A stretch of DNA of 64,000 nucleotides from positions 124,001 through 188,000 of the forward strand of contig JASGKF010000002.1 of the NCBI GenBank assembly GCA_047600765.1, read 5' to 3'. The notes beneath the pieces were generated by a model, which searched no databases, was not told the origin of the DNA, and saw only the letters and a list, made by a program, of their open reading frames with translations. Numbering within the stretch: position 1 is the stretch's first letter; each line of letters starts with the position of its first letter. A program made the translations under genes and the position numbers. The stretch comes from Viridibacterium sp047600765 (GTDB taxonomy: Bacteria > Pseudomonadota > Gammaproteobacteria > Burkholderiales > Rhodocyclaceae). Shown here in pieces: positions 45,242 to 52,688 of this stretch.

Positions 45242-45254
45242 GCAACATTGTTGC
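45242..45254. promoter_or_regulatory. Possible Zur operator
   Basis: GCAACATTGTTGC is a 13-bp palindrome (5-bp arms, 3-base centre) located 31 bases upstream of the Zur-like gene start, followed by a second GTTATG half-site-like stretch. It is a plausible but weak Fur-family site, shorter than the usual 19-23 bp. Confidence 0.35.
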
Positions 45255-45316
45255 GTTATGGCGCGCCCATGCATGTCTGCGCAAGGCGCTGGAACGGGGC
45301 GCGAGGCCCCGCTGTA

Positions 45317-45641
45317 CTACTTGGTCGCTTCTTTCACCTTGTCGGCTGCTTCGCCGGTCTTTTCGGCGACCGCACCGACGGCTTCCTTGGTGACCTGCTT
45401 GGTCTTGTCGTAGAACCTTCACGGCGACTTCGGCGGTCTTCTTGCCAACCTTCTTGCCGGTTGTGGCGACGGCACTGGCGGCCGAGGTGGCGGTGTCGGC
45501 AACCACTTCGCCGGTTTTCTTGGCGGCATCGACCGTGGCGTCCTTGGCGGCTCTGGCCTTGTCCGCAATCTCGGCATTGGCCGAGGCGCCAAACACCAGC
45601 AGGCCGGCCAGCATGAGGGTGTGCAGGGGTTTCATGGACAT
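45317..45641 (-). pseudogene. Small secreted Lys/Ala-rich repeat protein (LEA-like), frameshifted
   Basis: Protein of about 107 aa if repaired. An AAGGAG ribosome-binding site six bases upstream sets the ATG at 45641, followed by signal peptide KPLHTLMLAGLLVFGASANA. The mature part is an amphipathic helix of near-repeats (AAKKTGEVVAD, ATTGKKVGKKTAEV, VAEKTGEAADKVKEATK) as in LEA-like or apolipoprotein-like proteins. The frame breaks at 45410-45416 (plus strand GTAGAAC). Reverting to GTAGAC gives VKVYDKTKQVTKEAVGA and an intact end. Function unknown; an envelope stress or lipid-binding role is a guess. Confidence 0.7.
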
Positions 45642-45732
45642 GTGACTCTCCTTGCTCGGGCAGGGGACTATCCCTTCAGCGTTAGAATAGCGGGTGCAGC
45701 GCGGGGTTCCCGCGCCATTCAGCGGAGCAGTC

Positions 45733-46470
45733 ATGAGCGAGCAGAACACCCATTTCGGATTCGAAACCGTGTCGGAAAACGACAAGGCGCGTCGCGTTGC
45801 CGGGGTGTTCTCGTCCGTTGCCAGCAAATACGACGTGATGAACGATCTCATGTCGGCCGGCATGCATCGCTTGTGGAAGGCTTTCACGATCCAGATCGCG
45901 GCAGTGCGTGAAGGCGAGCGCGTGCTGGATGTGGCGGGCGGTACGGCCGATCTGTCGATGGCTTTTGCCAAACATGCGGGCAGCAGTGGTCAGGTGTGGC
46001 TCACCGACATCAATCACGCCATGCTCAGCGTGGGGCGCGACCGCACGACAGACAAGGGCTTCCTGCTGCCGGTAGCGCAGTGCGATGCCGAGAAGTTGCC
46101 GTTTCCCGACAATCATTTCGACCTTGTGACCGTGGCTTTCGGCCTGCGCAACATGACCCACAAGGATCAGGCGCTGGCCGAGATGCGCCGCGTGCTCAAG
46201 CCCGGCGGCCGCTTGCTGGTGCTGGAGTTCTCGAAGATCTGGCAGCCGCTGGCCAAGGCCTACGACGTCTACTCGTTCAAGGTTTTGCCCTGGCTGGGCC
46301 AGAAGGTGGCGGGCGATGCCGACAGCTACCGCTACCTGGCGGAGTCGATCCGCATGCACCCCGACCAGGAGTCACTGAAGACGCTGATGGGCGAGGCGGG
46401 GCTGGTGAGGGTGGAGTATTTCAACCTGGCTGCAGGGGCGGTTGCCCTGCATCGCGGCTACAAGCTCTGA
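45733..46470 (+). CDS. ubiE: Ubiquinone/menaquinone biosynthesis C-methyltransferase UbiE
   Basis: SAM-dependent C-methyltransferase for ubiquinone and menaquinone, 245 aa. The N-terminal block FGFETVSENDKARRVAGVFSS and YDVMNDLMSAGMHRLWK are UbiE signatures. The SAM-binding motif is VLDVAGGTADLS, with NMTHKDQALAEMRRVLKPGGRLLVLEFS (in two parts) as the post-motif region. The start MSEQNTHFGF has GCGGAG five bases upstream. It is divergent from the small repeat protein and converges with the STAS protein gene. Confidence 0.96.
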   Translation: MSEQNTHFGFETVSENDKARRVAGVFSSVASKYDVMNDLMSAGMHRLWKAFTIQIAAVREGERVLDVAGGTADLSMAFAKHAGSSGQVWLTDINHAMLSVGRDRTTDKGFLLPVAQCDAEKLPFPDNHFDLVTVAFGLRNMTHKDQALAEMRRVLKPGGRLLVLEFSKIWQPLAKAYDVYSFKVLPWLGQKVAGDADSYRYLAESIRMHPDQESLKTLMGEAGLVRVEYFNLAAGAVALHRGYKL

Positions 46471-46483
46471 GACAGAGCGGCGA

Positions 46484-47668
46484 TCAGGAGCTCTTGCGGC
46501 GCTCGATCGTCGCGACCTGATCGACACCCATCACGCGCAGCAGTGCTGCGACCAGCGCATTCGGATGGTGGATCACGGTCAGCTTGCCCTGGCCTTGCAG
46601 CTGGGCGAGCTGGTTGAACAGCGAGCCAGCGCTGACGAATTCGATGCGGCGCGTCTGCGAGGCGTCGATTTCGATGCGCGTGCGCTGCGAGGCGTAGACG
46701 GCGAGCTGGCGGAAGGCTTCGGGCTGGTTGCCGGCGATGACGCCCGTCATCGGGAAACGATCCACCGCGGCTTCTGGCTCTGCAGCAGCAGGTTCAGGGG
46801 CAGCTTCTTCGACAGGCAGTGCCGGCGGCGCTTCGTAGGCCGGCGGCGATTCTTCGAAGGTGATGGCGTAGTTCAACGCCACTTCGTCGAACTTGTCGGC
46901 GTTGGCCGTTTGCTGGATCAGCGACAGTGCCAGCAGCCAGTAAGGCTGGTTGGTTTTCTCGCCTACCGCCAGCTTGGACTCGATGAGAGTCAGCGCATGT
47001 GCTGCGCCTGCCAGAACCAGTTTGGCCTTGGCTTTTTTCAGCGCGTCGACCGTTTCCATCAGCAGAGCGCAGCCGGAGTCGTCGATGCCCTTGATGCGCC
47101 CCAATTCGATGCGCAAGCTGCCCATTTTCAGGCCGATGCGCACGAGCTGCTCGAACTGCGAACGGGCATTGCCGGACAGGTTGCCGGATAGATTGACCGA
47201 GGGGGCGGAACCCGCGGCACGGCGTTCCGGTGCCGCGCTGGGCGTGCTGGAGTCCCACAGCGGCGGCGAGATCTCGAAGGTCTTGGAGTAGGCCTCGGAG
47301 CGCGCGTCGAAAGCCGTGCGGTTGCCCGTCAGGCGATACAGGTCGAAGAGCATGGACCACAGCTCTTCCGATGCTTTGCCGAGTGCACCATCGATGGCGG
47401 CCTCGAGCACGGCGCGAGCACCGTCTTCGCTGGCGTTGGCGTACAGGATGGCGGCCTCTTCGATGGCCGCATGATCTTCCTGCGAAGATTCCGACACCTT
47501 GATCTTGCCGGCTGCAGCGGCGAGTGCACGACCCACGTCGCCCGGGGCGCCGAGATGGGTCAGGTCCATCGTGGTCGTGGTCAGGTCACCCTTGGGGTCG
47601 CGTGCGCCTTTTGAAGGAGCGCTCGCCTCCTTTTCATTGGGCTTCTTGCCGAAGAGGGACATCGCCAT
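46484..47668 (-). CDS. STAS-domain protein, possibly with two STAS modules
   Basis: Cytoplasmic protein of 394 aa. After a hydrophilic, Lys-rich start (SLFGKKPNEKEAS) and a helical part, residues about 185-235 read SLRIELGRIKGIDDSGCALLMETVDALKKAKAKLVLAGAA, which fits a STAS domain of the MlaB/SpoIIAA type. The C-terminal 70 residues (RIEIDASQTRRIEFVSAGSLFNQLAQLQGQGKLTVIHHPN) form a second STAS-like unit. A Pro/Ala/Glu-rich linker separates them. STAS pairs act in lipid-transport or partner-switch systems; no partner lies nearby. ATG 47662 is an alternative start. Confidence 0.7.
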   Translation of the reverse strand: MAMSLFGKKPNEKEASAPSKGARDPKGDLTTTTMDLTHLGAPGDVGRALAAAAGKIKVSESSQEDHAAIEEAAILYANASEDGARAVLEAAIDGALGKASEELWSMLFDLYRLTGNRTAFDARSEAYSKTFEISPPLWDSSTPSAAPERRAAGSAPSVNLSGNLSGNARSQFEQLVRIGLKMGSLRIELGRIKGIDDSGCALLMETVDALKKAKAKLVLAGAAHALTLIESKLAVGEKTNQPYWLLALSLIQQTANADKFDEVALNYAITFEESPPAYEAPPALPVEEAAPEPAAAEPEAAVDRFPMTGVIAGNQPEAFRQLAVYASQRTRIEIDASQTRRIEFVSAGSLFNQLAQLQGQGKLTVIHHPNALVAALLRVMGVDQVATIERRKSS

Positions 47669-47751
47669 GGTGGGGTCTGTTTTCTGGGGGCTGTGTTGCG
47701 CACAGCCTGCCCGGACAATCTTTCGTAATGCTTACTGGTCGGCCTGACGGA

Positions 47752-48159
47752 TCAGTCGGCGTACATCTTCTGCATGCGTTCGCGGCGCGCCTGGGCTTCC
47801 ACCGAAAGGGTGGCCGTGGGGCGAGCCAGCAAACGGGCGAGGCCAATCGGTTCGCCGGTTTCTTCGCAGTAGCCGTAGTCCTCTTGCTTGATCCGCTCCA
47901 GTGCCTGGTCGATCTTCTTGAGCAATTTGCGTTCCCGGTCACGGGTGCGCAACTCCAGCGCGTGCTCTTCTTCGACGGTGGCGCGGTCGGCCGGATCGGC
48001 GACGGCTTCCTGTTCGCGCATGTGCTCGACGGTTTCGTTTACCTTGAGTTGCAGCTCGTTGCGCATGGCGAGCAGTCGGTCCCTGAAGAAGGCCAACTGC
48101 TTTTCATTCATGTACTCCGACTCGGGCATCGCCAGCAGCTTGGCTTCGGTCAGTGCCAT
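47752..48159 (-). CDS. dksA: RNA polymerase-binding transcription factor DksA
   Basis: DksA binds the RNA polymerase secondary channel and, with ppGpp, adjusts transcription of rRNA and biosynthesis genes, 135 aa. The coiled-coil with DPADRATVEEEHALELRTRDRERK carries the two tip aspartates. The globular end GYCEETGEPIGLARLLARPTATLS keeps one of four zinc-finger Cys, the zinc-less form found in many alpha- and betaproteobacteria. ATG 48159 was chosen because GGGGGA lies six bases upstream, better spaced than for ATG 48165. Confidence 0.92.
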   Translation of the reverse strand: MALTEAKLLAMPESEYMNEKQLAFFRDRLLAMRNELQLKVNETVEHMREQEAVADPADRATVEEEHALELRTRDRERKLLKKIDQALERIKQEDYGYCEETGEPIGLARLLARPTATLSVEAQARRERMQKMYAD

Positions 48160-48317
48160 GGGCATTCCCCCATCTCTTTATGGTCGAACAATAAATGCGG
48201 CATTCTGCCCCACTCCGTAGCGCTTTGACAGTGGCTCTACAGGCAGGGTTAACGGTCGCAACGGCTGTCCGGTTGAGAGCCGCGCCGATGCTTGGGCAGC
48301 GAGGGTACAATACTTTC

Positions 48318-48749
48318 ATGCAAAAAACCGAGACCCCGGGGGCGGTCTTCGACTGGCCTGTGAGGGTCTATTACGAAGACACGGATGCCGGCGGCGTGGT
48401 CTATCACGCCAACTACCTGAAGTTCTGCGAGCGGGCACGGACCGAGTTCCTGCGCCAGCGCGGCCTGGACCAGGGGGAGCTCAAGGCGCGAGAGGGGCTG
48501 GTGTTTGTCGTGGCACGCGTGGAGGCTGACTATCTGCGCGGCGCGGAACTGGATGACGCGCTGGTGGTTCAAAGCCGGGTCCAGACACTGGGTCAAGCCC
48601 GTGTAATCTTCGATCAGACCATCCTGCGGGGCGAGGAGCGCGTTTTTCGTGGTTCCTTCGCCATCGCGTGTATGGATTGGGTGCAGCGCCGCGCGGTGCG
48701 CATTCCCGATCCGCTCAAAGAACTTTTCATGCAAGCCGACGAGGACTGA
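48318..48749 (+). CDS. ybgC: Tol-Pal system-associated acyl-CoA thioesterase
   Basis: Hotdog-fold thioesterase of 143 aa with the 4-hydroxybenzoyl-CoA thioesterase active-site pattern DTDAGGVVYHANYLKFCERARTEFL (residues 21-45). It belongs to the tol-pal cluster and has been linked to phospholipid metabolism. The start was set at MQKTETPGAVF. The longer frame covers the leader between dksA and ybgC. The gene abuts tolQ with no gap. Confidence 0.93.
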   Translation: MQKTETPGAVFDWPVRVYYEDTDAGGVVYHANYLKFCERARTEFLRQRGLDQGELKAREGLVFVVARVEADYLRGAELDDALVVQSRVQTLGQARVIFDQTILRGEERVFRGSFAIACMDWVQRRAVRIPDPLKELFMQADED

Positions 48750-49427
48750 ATGATTCCTGCCGATGACATGTCCATCCTGAGCCTGGTGGCGAATGCCAGC
48801 CTGGTTGTGAAGTTCGTGATGGGATTGCTGCTGACCGTGTCCGGCATTTCCTGGTACTGGATCTTCCGCAAGGGTTTCGCTCTGCGCAGCGCGCGCAGTG
48901 CTACAGGGACCTTCGAGCACCAGTTCTGGACCGGGGGCGATCTGACCGCCTTGTACCGCGCGGCCAGCGCAGACCGTGATTCGGCGGGGCCGCTGGCGCG
49001 CATCTTCGAGGCGGGCTATCGTGAATTTGCCAAGCTGCGAGGACAGGCCGGGCTGGAGGCTTCGGACATCATCGACGGTTCGCGCCGTGCCATGAAGGCT
49101 ACGTTGCAACGCGAGCTGGATGACCTGGAGGCGCACCTGGCGTTTCTCGCCTCGGTCGGTTCGGTGAGCCCCTATGTCGGCCTGTTCGGTACCGTGTGGG
49201 GGATCATGAACGCCTTCCGCGGCCTGTCCAACGTGGGGGCTGCGACCCTGGCGCAGGTGGCACCGGGCATCGCCGAAGCGCTCGTCGCTACGGCCATCGG
49301 CCTGTTCGCTGCCATCCCGGCCGTGGTGGCTTACAACCGCTACGCCCATGACATAGATCGTCTGGCCATCCGCTTCGAGAGCTTTACCGAAGAGTTCTCG
49401 AACATCCTGCAGCGCCAGATCCGCTGA
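48750..49427 (+). CDS. tolQ: Tol-Pal system proton channel subunit TolQ
   Basis: Inner-membrane component of the TolQRA motor that keeps the outer membrane in step with division, 225 aa. There are three helices: about 8-35, then a large cytoplasmic loop with EASDIIDGSRRAMKATLQRELDDLEAHLAFLASVGSVSP (in pieces), then helices around GLFGTVWGIMNAF and APGIAEALVATAIGLFAAIPAVVAYN. It starts on the base after the ybgC stop. Confidence 0.95.
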   Translation: MIPADDMSILSLVANASLVVKFVMGLLLTVSGISWYWIFRKGFALRSARSATGTFEHQFWTGGDLTALYRAASADRDSAGPLARIFEAGYREFAKLRGQAGLEASDIIDGSRRAMKATLQRELDDLEAHLAFLASVGSVSPYVGLFGTVWGIMNAFRGLSNVGAATLAQVAPGIAEALVATAIGLFAAIPAVVAYNRYAHDIDRLAIRFESFTEEFSNILQRQIR

Positions 49428-49468
49428 ACCCGGGCCCCGGCCTTCGCCAAGCCTGACGGAGCACAACC

Positions 49469-49888
49469 ATGCGCCAGCGCCGCTTCATGAACCAGATCAA
49501 TGTCGTGCCCTACATCGACGTGATGCTGGTCCTGCTCGTTATCTTCATGGTCACGGCACCGATGATGCCCACCGGCACTATCGACCTGCCCAGCGTGGCG
49601 AAATCGACGCCGCCCAAACCGCAGGCTGCGCCGTTGCAGATCGATATTGCCAGCGACAAGGACTGGAGCTTGCGTGACACAGCCAAGCCCGGTGCTGCTG
49701 CCGAGAAAGTCGGCAAGGAGCAGTTGCTGGCGCGCATCAAGACCGCGCAGGGCTTGAACCCCGATCAGGCTGTTGTCATTTCGGCCAGCAAGAGCGTGCG
49801 CTACGAGACGGTCATGCAGGTCATGGACCTGCTGCAGCGGAACCAGATTGCCAAGGTTGGCCTGCTGGTGCGCCAACCGGAGAACTGA
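49469..49888 (+). CDS. tolR: Tol-Pal system protein TolR
   Basis: ExbD/TolR-type protein of 139 aa with one helix. NQINVVPYIDVMLVLLVIFMV carries the essential membrane Asp (Asp17) that binds protons. The periplasmic part ends RYETVMQVMDLLQRNQIAKVGLLV, as in the family. It follows tolQ by 41 bases. Confidence 0.95.
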   Translation: MRQRRFMNQINVVPYIDVMLVLLVIFMVTAPMMPTGTIDLPSVAKSTPPKPQAAPLQIDIASDKDWSLRDTAKPGAAAEKVGKEQLLARIKTAQGLNPDQAVVISASKSVRYETVMQVMDLLQRNQIAKVGLLVRQPEN

Positions 49889-49901
49889 GGGGCTGCCGAC
49901 C

Positions 49902-50708
49902 ATGTACGCCCTCGACATGCCGCCCGCTATGGCGCGCGAGGCCCCGGGAAAGTGGCTCAGTCTGCTGCTGACGGTGCTGATGCATGGCCTGCTGGCCTTT
50001 GTGCTGTTCGTCGGCGTGCAATGGCAGCACAAGGTCATCGAGCCGGTGCAGGTGGACCTGTTCCGCGAACTGCCGCAGCCGATCCCGGCGCCCCCGCCTC
50101 CTCCTGCGCCGGAACCGGTGCGTCAGCAGGTCGCGCCGCCGCCCGAACCCGAGCCGGTGCGCAAGCCGGACATCGTGCTGCCCAAGCCGCCAGAAAAGCC
50201 GGTCAAGAAACCCGAGCCCCCCAAGCCTGAGCCGCCAAAACCCGAACCGCAGAAGGTCGAGCCGCGTCCCGCAGCGCCGCCGGGGTTGGATGCACGCCAG
50301 CAGGAATTGTTGAACCGCGACCGCATGGAGCTCGATCTGCGCAAGCGTCTGGCTGCGGCGCAAGCCAGTTCGCGGGCGCTGGTGCAGGCCGAGGTCGAGT
50401 CGGAAGGGGTGCGCAAGGCGCAGCTGGATTGGATCAATCTGATCGAAGCCAAGGTGCGGGGCAATCTGACCGGTAGCATCCCGCCTGGGGTGACCGGCAA
50501 GCCCAGCGCGGAAATCGTGCTGGAACTCCTGCCGGATCGCAGCATCAAAGAGGCCAGCGTGCGCATCGTCCGCAGTTCGGGCAATGCCGTGCTGGATCGG
50601 GCGATCGAAGGGGCCATCTATAAATCCAGTCCTCTGCCGCCACCGCCCAGTCCGGAAGCTTTTCAACGCAACTTCCGTTTCGTTTTCTATCCGCTAGGCA
50701 AGCCCTAG
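49902..50708 (+). CDS. tolA: Tol-Pal cell envelope protein TolA (short form)
   Basis: TolA links the inner-membrane motor to TolB-Pal, 268 aa. One N-terminal helix (KWLSLLLTVLMHGLLAFVLFVGV, about 17-39) precedes a Pro/Lys/Glu-rich stretch with PEPPKPEPPKPEP repeats, a shortened helical part (ARQQELLNRDRMELDLRKRLAAAQ), and a TonB-like C-terminal domain (INLIEAKVRGNL, VLELLPDRSIKEASVRIVRSSG, RNFRFVFYP). It is much shorter than E. coli TolA (421 aa), mainly in the Ala-rich helical domain II. The start is the ATG 13 bases after tolR. Confidence 0.92.
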   Translation: MYALDMPPAMAREAPGKWLSLLLTVLMHGLLAFVLFVGVQWQHKVIEPVQVDLFRELPQPIPAPPPPPAPEPVRQQVAPPPEPEPVRKPDIVLPKPPEKPVKKPEPPKPEPPKPEPQKVEPRPAAPPGLDARQQELLNRDRMELDLRKRLAAAQASSRALVQAEVESEGVRKAQLDWINLIEAKVRGNLTGSIPPGVTGKPSAEIVLELLPDRSIKEASVRIVRSSGNAVLDRAIEGAIYKSSPLPPPPSPEAFQRNFRFVFYPLGKP

Positions 50709-50734
50709 CCTCGCATTGGATATACTTGCGCCCC

Positions 50735-52000
50735 ATGCAAAGACGCCAATTCCTGCAATCGTGCCCCGCGCTCGCCCTGGTCCCCGGCCTTGCTCAGGCC
50801 GAGCTGACAGTCGAAATCTCGGGCATGGGTGCCAACCTGATCCCCATCTCGGTCAGCCGCTTCGGGGGTGAGAACCAGCTGCCCAAGCCGATCTCGGAAG
50901 TGATCCGTGCCGACCTTGAGCGCACAGGTCTGTTCCGCTTCGTCGATGGCGCAGCCGTGGTCGATCCGGGTCGTCCGGACTGGTCGAGCTGGCGTGGGCT
51001 GGGTGCTGACAACCTTGTGGCCGGCTCCGTGCGGTCCCTGCCCGATGGTTCTGCCGAGGTGGTTTTCCGCCTGCATGACGTGGTCCGCCAGGCCGAGCTG
51101 AAGAGCGCCTCGCTGGCGATCCGGCCGGAAAACTGGCGCATCGCCGCGCACAAGATTGCCGACTTCGTGTTCGAGCAACTGATCGGTGTGCCCGGCGTTT
51201 TTTCGACGCAGATCGCCTTCATCCAGAAGCAGGGTCGTAGCTATCGCCTGCAGATCGCCGAGTACGATGGTAGTAATCCCGCCTCGGCCTTTTCGGACGA
51301 TGAGCCCATCATCTCGCCGGCCTGGTCGCCGGACGGCAAGCGCATCGCTTACGTGTCTTTCGCGCTGAAGAAGCCCATCATCTACGTGCAGACCGTTGCG
51401 ACAGGGCAGCGCTACGTGGTGGCCAACTTCAAGGGTTCGAACTCTGCGCCGGCCTGGTCGCCGGATGGTCGCCGCCTGGCTATCGTCCTGACCAAGGACG
51501 GCATCTCGCAGCTTTACATGATCAATGCCGATGGCAGCGGGCTGCGTCGCATGACCGAGTCGGTCGCCATCGACACGGAGCCGTGTTTCTCCGCAGATGG
51601 CCGGTGGATCTACTTCACTTCCGACCGTAGCAGCGGCCCCCAGATCTACAGAATGCCGGTCGACGGAGGTGACGCAACGCGCGTCACTTTCGAAGGCAGC
51701 TACAATGTTTCGCCACGCATCTCGCCCGATGGCAAGACCTTGGCGTACATTTCCCGCAATGGCGGGCGTTTCCAGCTCATGGTGCAGGATCTGGCCACCC
51801 AGCAGACGCTGGCCCTGACCGATACCGCCAAGGATGAATCGCCCACTTTTGCACCAAATGGTCGCCTGATACTCTACGCAACCGAAGTAGGGGGTCGAGG
51901 CGTGCTGTCGGCTGTTTCAGTTGATGGCAAGGTCCGCTACAAGCCCCTGCAGGCTTTCGGAGACATCCGTGAGCCAGCGTGGGGGCCGCTGACAGGCTGA
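50735..52000 (+). CDS. tolB: Tol-Pal system beta-propeller protein TolB
   Basis: Periplasmic TolB, 421 aa. The signal peptide starts MQRRQFLQSCPALALVPG. The N-terminal alpha/beta domain binds TolA. The six-blade propeller shows repeated PAWSPDGKRIAYVS, APAWSPDGRRLAIV, CFSADGRWIYFTSDR and SPRISPDGKTLAYIS motifs, which bind Pal. It follows tolA by 26 bases. Confidence 0.95.
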   Translation: MQRRQFLQSCPALALVPGLAQAELTVEISGMGANLIPISVSRFGGENQLPKPISEVIRADLERTGLFRFVDGAAVVDPGRPDWSSWRGLGADNLVAGSVRSLPDGSAEVVFRLHDVVRQAELKSASLAIRPENWRIAAHKIADFVFEQLIGVPGVFSTQIAFIQKQGRSYRLQIAEYDGSNPASAFSDDEPIISPAWSPDGKRIAYVSFALKKPIIYVQTVATGQRYVVANFKGSNSAPAWSPDGRRLAIVLTKDGISQLYMINADGSGLRRMTESVAIDTEPCFSADGRWIYFTSDRSSGPQIYRMPVDGGDATRVTFEGSYNVSPRISPDGKTLAYISRNGGRFQLMVQDLATQQTLALTDTAKDESPTFAPNGRLILYATEVGGRGVLSAVSVDGKVRYKPLQAFGDIREPAWGPLTG

Positions 52001-52052
52001 TCTGCTAGTATTGCGCCACCCTTGTTCCGAGAAACCAGATACGGGAGTAAAC

Positions 52053-52604
52053 ATGAAAATCGCATTGCCCTTGAGCATCCTGCTGGCCGCCGCCCTCGCT
52101 GCTTGTAGTTCCACGCCGGAAGCGCCCGCCACGGCACCGGCCGCTGCTCCCGCAGCCGCTGCGAGCACCAGCCCTGCCGCCCCGGCAGCCAAGCCCGCCG
52201 AACCGCCGAAGCCCGCTGCCACCACCGCAGCCCCGGCCAAGAAGGATCCGTTCGACGATGCCAAGTTCAAGATGCTGTTCGCCAAGAAGGACATCTTCTT
52301 CGAATACAACAGCTTCGAAGTGCAACTGGACTACTTCGACATCGTTGAAGCCCACTCCGCCTGGATCAAGGCCAAGAGCGCCAAGGTCCTGCTGCAAGGC
52401 AACGCCGACGAGCGCGGCTCCAGCGAGTACAACCTGGCTCTGGGCCAGAAGCGTGCTGAAGCTGTGAAGTCGATGCTGAAGTCGCTCGGCGTCAAGGAAG
52501 AGCTGGTCGAGGCAGTCAGCCTGGGCAAGGAAAAGCCGCGCAATCCTGGCCACGACGAAGCTGCTTGGGCTGAAAACCGTCGCGTGGATGTGATCTACAA
52601 GTAA
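52053..52604 (+). CDS. pal: Peptidoglycan-associated lipoprotein Pal
   Basis: Outer-membrane lipoprotein of 183 aa that anchors to peptidoglycan through an OmpA-like domain. The lipobox is LAACSS (Cys18 region). A Pro/Ala linker of about 45 residues leads to the OmpA domain: FFEYNSFEVQLDYFDIVEAH, LQGNADERGSSEYNLALGQKRAEAVK and WAENRRVDVIYK. GGGAG eight bases before the ATG is the ribosome-binding site. Confidence 0.96.
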   Translation: MKIALPLSILLAAALAACSSTPEAPATAPAAAPAAAASTSPAAPAAKPAEPPKPAATTAAPAKKDPFDDAKFKMLFAKKDIFFEYNSFEVQLDYFDIVEAHSAWIKAKSAKVLLQGNADERGSSEYNLALGQKRAEAVKSMLKSLGVKEELVEAVSLGKEKPRNPGHDEAAWAENRRVDVIYK

Positions 52605-52628
52605 TTCGCGACAGCAGCAAAATGAATG

Positions 52629-52660
52629 CGGGGTGTCCGGTGCTTGCACCGCACACCCCG
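52629..52660 (+). terminator. Strong hairpin between pal and cpoB
   Basis: An 8-bp outer stem CGGGGTGT/ACACCCCG and a 6-bp inner stem CGGTGC/GCACCG are stacked across a single C-C mismatch, with a two-base TT loop. The 3' flank is TTCGTCTT. It lies 24 bases after the pal stop and 28 before cpoB, so it may end most tol-pal transcripts or protect the pal mRNA while allowing some read-through. Confidence 0.65.
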
Positions 52661-52688
52661 TTCGTCTTGATAACCGCCGGGTTAACGC

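Noticed and set aside
47752..48159. DksA lacking three of four zinc-finger cysteines as a defective gene
   Set aside because: The single-Cys form with CEETGEPIG and LARPTATLS is the normal type in many alpha- and betaproteobacteria, and the coiled-coil tip Asp residues are present.
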